Below, in pieces: positions 8,457 to 16,741 of a stretch of 16,741 nt of DNA. Each line of letters opens with the position of its first letter. The first letter of the stretch is position 1. Under the pieces are notes generated by a model, which saw only the letters and a list, made by a program, of their open reading frames with translations, ran no database searches and was not told the DNA's origin. The stretch comes from Paramacrobiotus metropolitanus. Taxonomy: Eukaryota > Tardigrada > Eutardigrada > Parachela > Macrobiotidae. The translations under genes and the position numbers were made by a program. The DNA lies in NCBI RefSeq assembly GCF_019649055.1, contig NW_026570708.1, positions 1 through 16,741 of the forward strand, written 5' to 3'.

Positions 8457-9484
8457 TTAAATAGAGCTATTTTTCACGGTCACAGAAAGAACTCTCTCAT
8501 CGCCAAGGGGCTCAAATATGAATGTAACCTGCTCATGGCCAGTGACAAGCTCGGACATTAACAATAGCTGCCGCGAAGAAGTAGTCCAGAACACAGATTC
8601 ACGATTCTTCTTCGCCTCAGAGTACGGCTTATCCGATGTGTTGAGGTTGCGCTCGTTGGCAAATTTATTCAGCAGTCCATTTACTGGCGGGTAGGTAATG
8701 GAGCAATGCGGGAGATCCAGTGCGGTCCGCATATTTAATGGTGCAATGCGTGCTTCAGTCTTTGATAAGTCTCCTAAATCAGGTAATGAAGGTAATCCGC
8801 GGTAATTAATTTGAAGCTTTCTCTTTTATGAATTATGAATGGGTATCCTAAATTAGTATAAAAAAGTAATCGAAATCACTGCAGTAACGTACGTTACATT
8901 CCCGTCAAAATTAAAAAGATTCAATTATACACTAACCTGCAATCACAGATACCGGTGGAATTCCAGGTACAACATCAGGGCCGATGATAATAGCTTCTTG
9001 CAGAAACTCAGGTATGAGAGGGCCGGCAGCGGTAGTTGCAGATCCATTCGGAATATCGGGTGAAAGAGGACCCATTTCACGGGGTGATTTATCCGCTGCA
9101 AGCAGCTGCGAAGTGACAACCAGATTACTGCGTTGCGAACTGGTGGGCCGGTCATCATGTTTTTGAAGCATCAGTTTAAGGAAGGTCTGATTGTCGGCGA
9201 TGTGTTTTATTTCACCCGGGACAATCGAATACTGCAGAGTATAAAAGCCGTCCACCTGTTACAAAACAAGAAACAGTTACGGAACTGCATGTAACGCATC
9301 CTTCTGCATGATACAAGGAAACAACTTCAGAAACTCAACTTTTGTGAAAATCCAATACGTACGTCCACAGGTCGACCAAAAAATTTGATACCTTATTTAA
9401 ACGGTCATGCTCTATCAGTTCGTCATGCTCTATCAGATCAACATCAGAAGGATCCAATGCCAGCGTAAGTACTGTAGGTTCCAT
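8457..9484 (-). CDS. Unrecognised 242-aa protein gene, three exons (intact copy)
   Basis: Exons are 9484-9392 (31 codons from ATG), 9255-8937 (106 codons plus 1 nt) and 8773-8457 (ending TAA). The introns, 137 and about 163 nt, are GT-AG and in phases 0 and 1. All three exons are open and join in frame, giving 242 aa. Exon 1 is acidic with a repeat-like LIEHDELIEHD. Exon 2 has a hydrophobic/basic start (YTLQYSIVPGEIKHIA) and a Pro/Ser-rich second half. Exon 3 ends in alternating hydrophobic residues (VTFIFEPLGDERVLSVTVKN), consistent with beta strands. No signal peptide, membrane helix or known motif was recognised, so no function is proposed. It lies 313 bp downstream of the homeobox gene on the same strand. 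A 3' splice site 6 nt before the ATG suggests a spliced 5' UTR or trans-splicing. Confidence 0.75.
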
Positions 9485-9796
9485 TTCCTTCTGCAATTAA
9501 AACCATCAGCAGTCAAAACTCAATACACTACAGTTTATTAAACTGCAAACGATACCTATATACAGTAACCTACACTGCGAAGAAAACGTCATACTTTGCC
9601 AAATAACATGCATATCTAAGAGGAAAAAAAATTGTCTACCATTTTCAGCTTCTCCATCAGGCTTTGACTAAAATTCCCGAGTCCAGACACATTCCTGCAA
9701 CATCAGTCAGCTCCGCAATTGTCCGAGTAGCACTTCCAGCAGTATGACTGCCATCATTGAATACGGACTACGTAAATAAAACGCAAAATTCTGTCT

Positions 9797-10250
9797 TTAC
9801 GTTAAATCTTTTCGCAGTTCGAGCTTCAACATAATGTCGTCATCCGATTCTATGGACTGTTGTCGGTCAGTGTCTGGTTCCTTTGGCTGTAGTCCGCTAG
9901 TACCTGGCTGCCCCAAATCCATGCGGTTAGGGACTATCGTAGGAGGAGTAGAAATGACGGATGGGAGAGACCCCGTAAACAGGTCCTGAAAGTTGGCAGG
10001 GCCATCTTCCTGGTGTTTTTGATCGACGATTCTTAAACCAGACTTGAACTCGGTTTTCCGATCCTTTAATACCAATTTTTTCGGCTATTGCCAGCCGCTG
10101 ATTGTAGTTGGGACGGCGGCATATTTTAAAAAATTGCTGCAAAAGTTGGACCTGGTCTTTTCGAAAGTGCGAACGAGAACTTGTTTCACGATAGGCGCTG
10201 GCATTGATAATAGAGCGAAGCTCCTGACGATCTGGGTTCGTCGATTCCAT
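9797..10250 (-). pseudogene. K50 homeodomain gene, copy 2, frameshifted
   Basis: Matches the intact copy at 1895-2350 except for a 2-bp loss at about 10017-10020 (gtgtttttgatc here, gtgttttttagatc in unit 1). On the minus strand this falls right after the recognition helix, turning RRSKKHQED into RRSKTPGRW and ending early at 9927. The homeodomain is preserved almost to its last residues; the C-terminal tail frame remains open to 9797 but is out of frame. A truncated homeodomain-only product is possible, as is a sequencing error in the T-run. Confidence 0.75.
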
Positions 10251-10334
10251 ATTATGGCGCACGGAAAACAAAAACGAAATTTTCTGACTTGTTGGAACCA
10301 TGCAGTACGTGTTATTTGCAAAAACTAGACTCAA

Positions 10335-10868
10335 ATGGAAAAACTTAAATAATACACGTCAAAATAATCAGCACAATCTCCCCCCTTCTGAATTTCAGTA
10401 GTATTCGTATTGGGCGGGCAGCCGGTACACAGAGTTTGCAGTACACACTAGCGTCTTCGGCGGTTATTTAAACTTTTGCGTAGCAGGCTTCGCTAGCGTA
10501 GTTGAACGTCGGAGATTCAATTCCATACTAAAACGCAATTTTCCAAATGACTTTTCTTTTTATTATTTTACATTTTTAACTATTATGTGATTTCATATTT
10601 ACATTGGCGGCCTACATTAGCACATTCTGTTTCATTAAGCAAAGTCAGAAATCAGTCTATGCTGTGTTGTGCTCGAGGAAATTTTCTGATAATGCTGACG
10701 AGTATTGCGGTCAGTTAGTCAACCGTGTCACAGTTAAAATCATTTTCACCCAAAATTCGTGCCACGTTTAAATCATGGGTGATATTGTGCACGGTGAAGT
10801 GTGTCAAGTTGTTCGGATCAGTATAAGAAGTTTTAAGATCAGTGTGCGAAGAACAACGGTGACTAGTT
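10335..10868. other. Intergenic region upstream of homeobox copy 2
   Basis: Near-identical duplicate of 2435-2966, with small substitutions such as ggttatttaaac for ggttaattaaac. No coding frame, RNA gene or named regulatory motif was recognised. Confidence 0.45.
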
Positions 10869-11190
10869 GGTCCCCTTCAAGGACTATATTAGCCGCATGA
10901 AGAGAATCAGAAGGCCATTTATTTGGCGAATGCCGCATAAAAGGATATTTGGGATGGTCACGTATAACCGTCCTGTATATCACGTATAACCGTGACACGT
11001 TCACACTAATATCACTTTAACCGCGACACGGTGTTCTTTAACAGTGTCGTTTTAGGTAAACAACACTGCAGTATAATTTGCCATCTCAGCACATTAGTGC
11101 TGCGCAGTGCTGAATACAGCCATCTGCTTTAAAACTAAAAAATATCATCATCATGACCGCTTATAAACATAGGAATTCGATTTAAACATA
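10869..11190. repeat. Full-length dispersed repeat, including 235 bp absent from unit 1
   Basis: The element starts with the block-A head (ccttcaaggactatatt...), continues with gggatggtcacgtataaccg (compare gggacggtcacgtataaccg near base 58), and ends with atcatgaccgcttataaaca (compare 4893-4920). Bases 10947-11181 are missing at the matching place in unit 1 (after 3046); the break is flanked by gat on both sides. It has no coding capacity and looks like a short non-autonomous interspersed repeat, but no terminal inverted repeat or target-site duplication was confirmed. Confidence 0.7.
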
Positions 11191-11268
11191 TCACGGTCTC
11201 AGTGTGTTTAATGTCACGGTCTCAGCTTGTTTAATGTAGTGTTAATATTGGTGGGTTTTCTCTCTTAA

Positions 11269-11641
11269 ATGCAGAAAGCCAAAGGCTCTCAGCCGGCGCT
11301 TCGGCCTTCTGATGATGTGGCCGCTACTCCGGCTATTTCCGCGCGTAACTTCAAGGTACAGGTACGGTTACGTACTTGGAAATCCTTTAAGTTGAATTTC
11401 TGATATACAGAAGCGATCAATGGTGGATGCTCTTGACGAGTCGGGTACGGAAGGCAAATCGTACGGCGATCAGGATAACGTTAGTTCAGAAGAAAGAATG
11501 CGGGTTCCCTGTTTATCGATGTCAGCTCCAACAAAGCAGCGGAAGCCGTTGGCAGAATTGGCTCAACGATCGCCGGCTTGCTTTACGCCTACAAAGCCGA
11601 ATACAAAGCCGTCTACCAGACCCGCGAATCCGTCTCGTTAA
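11269..11641 (+). CDS. Small basic Ser/Pro-rich protein, two exons (intact copy)
   Basis: Exon 1 is 11269-11355 (29 codons), the GT-AG intron 11356-11410 is 55 nt and phase 0, and exon 2 is 11411-11641, giving 105 aa. The N-terminal half is mixed, with an acidic Ser-rich stretch around residues 35-60 (DALDESGTEG, VSSEERM). The C-terminal 40 residues are rich in Lys, Arg, Pro and Thr, with KQRKPLAELA and proline-directed sites (RSPACFTPTK) that could be CDK or MAP-kinase targets. It could be a small nuclear or cell-cycle protein, but no family was recognised. The ATG sits inside a perfect acceptor-like sequence (ctctcttaaatgcag), so the true start may instead be the ATG at 11420 after an upstream exon. 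An AATAAA follows at 11857. Confidence 0.6.
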
Positions 11642-11856
11642 AGCAGTTCCAAATTCTGCGAGGAAAAAGCGGATTTGACAAACCTGTGCAGATACTGCTG
11701 TTCGGCTTAGCATTATTGGTATTCGGTATCTAGGATGACCGCATATCATATTTGTTTGTGTCATGTTCTATCTCCTTAAGGTTTCTATAAATGAATGTTT
11801 TAGTGTTTACAGATGATGTATGACTGCAGTGTTTTAGTGCTCGATGACTTTGTCTA

Positions 11857-11862
11857 AATAAA
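11857..11862 (+). terminator. AATAAA polyadenylation signal, copy 2
   Basis: The hexamer is 216 bp after the stop of the intact small-protein gene, with the same context as in unit 1. Confidence 0.6.
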
Positions 11863-11931
11863 GTGTCATCTCACTGCATCCTTGCATTGTCCTGACGTGC
11901 ATTGTGCTTCAATCGACCCGGATCGTACGTG

Positions 11932-13086
11932 CAAATGCTTAGGATTCTGGCACAGGTTACAACATGAAAGCCAATGATCAGGATTTCGATGCTCGCGAAA
12001 TTCCGCCACTAATCACAAAAATCCTTTGCATCAAGCCCAAACCAAACAAAGTCTTCACGCCTTTGGATATATGTCTCAATTATCCACTATTTGGGTACAA
12101 AGCAACTAACCGTGGCCCGGTCAGTTTAAACATTGCCGTGACACGGTTAATATCAGCGTAAGCAATATGCTTTATCGCATTAGTCCAAAGAGTAATTTAT
12201 TTGCAAGAGAAAAGTGGATGCGCTGTGCGCGTACTCGTCTTAAAGGGGCTCGCACGCACTTTCGACATTGTTAGCCGCGTTTGGTTACTCGGCTTCAACA
12301 TATACAAATTGAATTGTATGCACTTTACCTATGATCGCAACCTTTAGATATGCTGGCCTGGCGTTCTATTTGCATCAAATAAACAGACAACCGTGTCCCG
12401 GTTAGCAGGGATGTTGATCGTGAACCGGCTTTGCTTATGCATTGACTGTGACCCGGTCCTTAGCAGTTTACTGATTACTGCTAAGAAATTGGATAGAAAT
12501 TATTAAAAGACGTACACGGACCAAAAGCGATTGCTAATACTACTCTGCAAAAATTTACACCGCTCGCAAACTTGAACTGGTTTACCAAGCGCACCCGACC
12601 TCTTCCGAGCGAGCTTACGATATTTTAACGTGCTAAGATAAAGAACCGTGCTGCGGTGTTACGGTTATCAGTCGTCTACGGCGCTACGGTACTACGGTAA
12701 ACAGTCGTAACCCAATGCAGTGACGCAGGAAATCATTGATGAACCATTTGCTCACGTCAACTGCTGACAGACGACAGGGATCGCGACAGAAGTCGCCAAC
12801 TCAATTTGTAACCGTGAGACGGTGGTTTCTGACCGTGACGAATTATGTAAAACCTACAGTTTTGTCGGAGATCTACACTTGTGTCTTTTAGAATTTTATC
12901 TCTTATAGACTCAGCTCGCTTTAATTGTGTGATTCGCAATTAACATAGGTTAAAACCAAAATTACGCAGTACATCATTTCAACACATCACTGACAGTGCA
13001 GCTGACGAAGTCGTTTGTTTAAAACCTCAAAAACATCATCACGACCGCTTATAAACATGGGAATACGATTTAAACATAAGAAAAGC
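11932..13086. repeat. Dispersed-repeat region with ACCGTGACCCGGT-like motifs, copy 2
   Basis: Duplicate of 3795-4950 with about half a dozen substitutions. It contains the same cggt/accg word repeats and the same gaccgcttataaaca tail at its right end. No supportable gene is seen in its ~1.15 kb. Confidence 0.6.
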
Positions 13087-13572
13087 ATCATACCGAATAC
13101 AACACAAAATATGCCCGTGCTGATGTAGGTAATCTTCACCCAGTTCCCTCTTGCGTAGCAGCGTTCTTCTCGGAACGTCCACGTTTTTCTACAAAATAAA
13201 CACCACTACTGTATACAAATTTTGCAGCTGCACCTGCAAAGCGCTCCATACCATGTGGAATCTTGGCGCTTCCCAGAGGACGTCCACGACCGCGTCCAGA
13301 TGACAGTGACTTTACTGATTTCTTGCCGCTTCCGGGAGGACGGCCGCGCTTACCAGTACCGACAGCTATACAGAGACTCAAACGTTCAAAACTGCACGGC
13401 TCGAATGCGGCCTCATATGCTACAATCAGTAATTTAAATACTCACTCTTTTTCTTGATGACACCGGCACCTAAAAAAAAGAAGTCAATATAAGTAGTTAA
13501 TGTGCAGGAGACAAACGTTAGAAGACAACATGTACACTTTCAACGTTAGAACACTTAGAACACGTGCCTGCC

Positions 13573-13589
13573 TGCCCCTGCCAGGGGCA
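13573..13589. repeat. Perfect palindrome in AT-hook intron 2, copy 2
   Basis: Same 17-base inverted repeat as at 5496-5512, with the same flanking block. Confidence 0.85.
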
Positions 13590-13764
13590 CCCCCAAAAAC
13601 CACAACAAACCAGAAACAGGAACACATCCGAGCTCATACCTCCTCCAGAGCCTTTAGTGCGCCCGCGTCCTGCTTTCGCTTCAGCACGCCTCTTTTTCGC
13701 AGTGCCGGTATCTAGACAGAATTCACCGTTAACGAATTGCCTTGCACTGTGCTCGCTTCCTGCC

Positions 13765-13781
13765 TGCCCCTGCCAGGGGCA
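13765..13781. repeat. Perfect palindrome in AT-hook intron 1, copy 2
   Basis: Same 17-base inverted repeat as at 5688-5704, with the same flanking block. Confidence 0.85.
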
Positions 13782-14077
13782 CCCCAAACACACCACAACA
13801 AACCAGAAACAGAAAACATCTTGACTTTACTGTTCCCGAAGCATACCTTGATCGCGTCCTGGGGAAGTCGTTCCTTCCGAGGAAGTATCTTCCGGGGAAG
13901 TATCCGGAACGTACTCCTCAGGCGGAACATAAATCATTCGTTCCGCTTTCGTTTTCATCGGCCCTGGCCAATAGGCATATGTCTCCTCGGTGAGCTCTCC
14001 CGCTCCAGCATCTCCCGTTTGATCTTGTTAATCATTCTTCCAGGGCAGGGACGAGGCGGTTCTTGTTGGCCAGACAT

Positions 14078-14460
14078 GTCTACACGGTTGAAAATCTAGA
14101 GCGCAAAAAATGGCTTCTTATGAACTGCTTAGGCTCCACGTGCAGAGACTTGAAACATGCCAACTGAAAGTTCTCATTTTCAGACCGCACAATGTGCAGC
14201 GCAGTAGTGCGGGTGCAGGAAGTACTATGAGTCGTATCGGTTTAGCATGTAACTCACTGTACGGGCGGGTGCTGTTTCGACTTGGCACCACAGTAGTACA
14301 GGCATGCTTTGACACGCTCGCTGTCGTGACACGAAACCGATCTGTCCAGCCGTTGCACGGTACAGTTTCAAGTTCGTCTCACTTAAAGTGTTATTAAAAA
14401 TTGTCAGAATTTCAGTTTTGAGATTCCTTTGACTACGATCTCTGATGATCGTTTGGCACA
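14078..14460. promoter_or_regulatory. Divergent intergenic region, copy 2
   Basis: Duplicate of 6002-6384 between the AT-hook gene and the complete Lys-rich gene, including the CACGTG word and the 95-codon frame (14110-14397; one Ala to Pro change). It is presumed to hold both promoters. Confidence 0.45.
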
Positions 14461-15026
14461 ATGGGTAAAGCTCCAATGAAACCGAAGGCGACGAACCGCG
14501 ATCGTGCGAGCAGGACGAAAAAGGCACAGGCAGCCAGCAAGGCGGGGAGGGGAAAGGATTCCAAAGTCACTAAGAAGCAGGAGACCACTGGTACGCGCAC
14601 GAAGAAAGCTTTGAAGCGCAAGTATATTGCTGAATCCGATGAGGACGACATTGAAGCTGATCCTAGCTATCCGGACGCAGGGGACGGCAATGGTGATGAA
14701 GACTTCATGAAATCCAAACAAGAATTGTATCAGTTCGAACGAAAGGTGAAATTGCCGTTTGTGTTTGTGTGCGTATGGTTGTGTGTGTGTTTGTGAGCCA
14801 TATGGTTTGTTTGCAGCCGTTTGAGACCTTCGACGTCTTCTTCAGTGATCTTGTCATGGCGAAACCTTTCCGTTTCGTCAATAAAAAGGCGCGGGAATAC
14901 CACAGGTACAAATCCCGTATAACTGCTGAGTTTGAGTCAGCCAAGGTTATCGCAATCGGAGCTTTCGTCGTGGATGTAGAGCCAGTAGATCCCAAAGCCT
15001 ACGAAAAAGCTCGCAAGCGCCTATAA
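14461..15026 (+). CDS. Lys-rich, acidic-patch protein, two exons (complete copy)
   Basis: Exon 1 is 14461-14745 (95 codons), the intron 14746-14816 is 71 nt (GTGAAA...TTTGCAG, phase 0, containing a GTGTGT run), and exon 2 is 14817-15026, giving 164 aa. Residues 1-54 are strongly basic (Lys/Arg/Ala) and contain likely nuclear localisation stretches (KKALKRK at 48-54). An acidic cluster follows (ESDEDDIEAD, 58-67), then an acidic, Gly-rich linker. Exon 2 is a compact region with aromatic residues (FETFDVFFSDL; KPFRFVNKKAREYHRY) that could fold, but no family is recognised. A nuclear or chromatin role is only an inference from composition. Its exon 1 spans the duplication junction, so the unit-1 copy is truncated. 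It converges on the gene to its right. Confidence 0.7.
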
Positions 15027-15114
15027 AACGGAGAAACTGTTCCCTTCCTAGAAGGCGTGAAGCTTCGCCCTTTAAACCGTATGGTTGGACTGCAGATAGT
15101 TCGTTCTCTGGACG

Positions 15115-16586
15115 TTAGAAGAAAAAAAATGGAGCAGAACTTAGAAGACGGAAAAAAAAGAAAGGGTCCGATGAAAGGCATTTATTACTTACAAAACCAT
15201 TCGAAGCATTACAAAACCATGCATCAGATCCGCTAGTCTCATCACAACTTTCGGAATCTTCGGAATCTTCGGAATCTTCGGAACTTCCACGACGCGAGCG
15301 CCATGGGAGAGGCTCAGTCGGACCCTCAGTATTAGTGGTAGATGCTTCTGCAGCTGGCAGGGACGGCATCACGGGCTGAATTACAGCTCCTTCCGAGCCC
15401 AATATGACTTCATGGACAACCGGCGGTAAGTTCCACTGCGCAGAATCGGGTGCTCGATCATCGATGTATCCATCGCCGCCAGTTCTGCTGGTCTGCTGCC
15501 CGAACGGGTTGACATCATTGAGGCAGGGAGCTGGTGCCATATCGAAAGCAGAACTAAATATACCGATGAAGCGGGCAGGTGCCGGCGAAGTTGCCCTTTG
15601 GGAACGCGCTGGAGACGAGCCTTCCCCATGCGAAGTCCGAGTTTCAGCACTCACATCACTGATGACGGTGCCTTCTGCCATTGTAGAAGACTCGCACTCG
15701 TCTGCTTCAATAACAGTGTCCAATTCTCGTGGATCAGCTTGAATAGCACCCACATCTTCATCAATGATGCCAATTCCGCTAATCCGCTGCCGTTTGCGCT
15801 TTTGGCCAGATGTTCTTTCGGATGGTGCGAGAGACGAATGTCCTCTTCGTCGGGTAGAGACACTCCCCTGGTGAGACAACACAGCACGCCCTGGCCCGTT
15901 CCGCGAATGTCTCAGCATAAACTGGAACTCCCGGTCGATAGTGTGACCTGCCAAAGCAATTTTTTCTGCGTCCCGAGCCCTTCCGACGTACCGGGCGTTA
16001 CTGAGAGAGTCCTGCAATACCAAACTTACAACTCAAGTGTCGATCTAGGTACGATTAAGCCTAACGGCTAAGCCGGTGCACAGTATAACCGCGTCACGGC
16101 AGATATGCTTCAGTTCACTGTGCAGCTTTGAAGTTGATTAAAATAGGCTTCACACTAACCTTAAACATCAAAAGCTTGTTCTCAACGAAATACGCAAACA
16201 TCGGGAATCTTGCTTGGGGGAATCGTCACATTCCCAGGTGCCAGGCCTTGCCCATGAGAATAGCTGCCCGGAAGTCTCTTGGAATACCAAAAGACCAGTA
16301 GCGTGGGTTCAACTAATTACACAGACACAGTAAGCGAGATTAGTGACTTTAAGCGTCATTGCACTTTTACGGTATGTACTTTCGTCAAATCTCTCAATGG
16401 CCTCGTGTTATCCGGGCTGTACAAAAATTGGGGAGGTTCTTTCGTTCTATAAGCCAATAACAGCTCTTCCGCACCGGTTTCTAAGACGAAATTAACCGTT
16501 CTGACATCCCTTTCTGCCGCAAATTCAAACATAAGTGCACTGGCAAGGGGAAGGCATTCGTTCTCCTTCTGCTGTTGCACATAAAA
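15115..16586 (-). CDS. Acidic Ser-rich nuclear-type protein, multi-exon, with an in-frame TGA
   Basis: The longest exon is 16011-15115 (or to 15193 if the strong GTAAGT donor at 15192 is used, then 15107-15072). Upstream, exon 16312-16160 joins it in phase 0 across a 148-nt GT-AG intron. A further exon of about 16586-16371 joins across a 58-nt intron, also phase 0. The 51-codon middle exon has one TGA at 16228-16226, so either the gene starts at ATG 16201, or two genes abut, or the stop is an error or is read through. The large exon has a basic cluster (GQKRKRQR, likely nuclear localisation), then long Ser/Glu/Asp/Pro-rich, probably disordered sequence, ending in a repeat of Ser-Glu-Asp units (SSEDSEDSEDSESCDE). 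No family recognised. If the first donor is not used, the frame ends in two implausible poly-Phe runs, which favours splicing at 15192. Confidence 0.55.
15251..15286. repeat. 9-bp tandem repeat (tcggaatct x3-4)
   Basis: Three perfect units plus one degenerate unit, in frame, encode the Ser-Glu-Asp repeats of the minus-strand protein. It is a likely length-variable coding minisatellite. Confidence 0.8.
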
Positions 16587-16697
16587 CTGGGTGATTTTAA
16601 GATAACTTCCTTTAGTCAGGCGTGTCAATTCCGCAAAAATTCAATAAAGTTCTTTAGGTGGAGGTTTGTTCCTGGTATCCCAGTAATAATAACTCTG

Positions 16698-16741
16698 GTT
16701 TCCTTCAATGCTTTGAATTCTGGCAAAGGTTACAACATGCA
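16698..16741. repeat. Start of another dispersed repeat copy at the window edge
   Basis: The sequence begins tggtttccttcaa, like block A at base 1, and continues attctggcaaaggttacaac, like the left edge of the repeat regions at about 3808 and 11945. It is diverged from them (several mismatches), so it is an older family member cut by the window end. Confidence 0.6.

Larger units (their letters stand above)
13136..14077 (-). pseudogene. AT-hook gene, copy 2 (one hook fewer; frameshift in exon 1)
   Basis: Inferred exons are 14077-13847, 13711-13640, 13469-13446 and 13365 to about 13136. Exon 1 has lost one C at about 13996-14001 (ctctcccgct here, ctctccccgct in unit 1), which breaks the frame after about 28 codons. 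Exon 2 has one changed residue (Ala to Thr). Exon 4 lacks 60 bp present in unit 1 and so encodes two RGRP hooks instead of three. A possible extra GT-AG intron (13233-13189, 45 nt) would join MERFA to a fourth hook-like EKRGRSEKN and stop soon after; its acceptor is destroyed by one base in unit 1. Function as for copy 1, if expressed. Confidence 0.6.

Noticed and set aside
15404-16071. Plus-strand ORFs of 112 and 157 codons
   Set aside because: They are antisense to the long minus-strand acidic protein, whose low-complexity Ser/Asp composition keeps the other strand open.
16356-16628. Possible homology between the right-end gene and the 242-aa protein (LLL-containing beta-like ends; MLxxH-like motif after a phase-0 intron)
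   Set aside because: Only a few scattered residues match by eye. Without an alignment score this is not enough to claim a relationship.

Overview
This is eukaryotic, almost certainly invertebrate metazoan, nuclear DNA. The reading frames are broken by short GT-AG introns of about 50-165 nt, one gene encodes a paired-class-like (K50) homeodomain, another encodes AT-hooks, AATAAA signals follow coding sequence, and no bacterial operon or ribosome-binding-site signals are visible. The lineage cannot be fixed from the sequence alone. No rRNA, tRNA, CRISPR array or transposase gene was seen.

The dominant structure is a direct tandem duplication with a period of 8,076 bp. In letters, the window reads A-B-C / B'-S-A''-B''-C'' / D. 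A (1-225, 7902-8126) is repeat-rich. B (about 224-1434, 6593-7806, 8124-9337) carries exons of an unrecognised 242-aa protein and is present three times. C (1435-6595 and 9338-14671) carries the other genes. S (7807-7901) is a unique spacer. D (14672-16741) is single-copy. The junction at 6593-6595 falls inside a coding exon and has 3 bp (ATC) of microhomology. If the whole unit was duplicated, about 1.3 kb just upstream of base 1 should be another B plus S.

Each unit holds, left to right: (i) an unrecognised three-exon gene on the minus strand, (ii) a homeobox gene on the minus strand, (iii) a small two-exon gene on the plus strand for a basic Ser/Pro-rich protein, (iv) about 1.1 kb of dispersed repeats with ACCGTGACCCGGT-like motifs, (v) a multi-exon AT-hook gene on the minus strand, and (vi) a divergent plus-strand gene for a Lys-rich, probably nuclear protein, complete only in the second unit. 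D adds a minus-strand gene for a long acidic/Ser-rich protein that converges on gene (vi).

The copies differ mainly by single-base indels, many in short homopolymers. As a result no unit has every gene open: the homeobox gene is intact only in unit 1, while the 242-aa gene, the small basic gene and the Lys-rich gene are intact only in unit 2. This could be real relaxed selection after a recent duplication, or residual long-read error. Most recognisable products look DNA-binding or nuclear, but no shared pathway can be shown from sequence.
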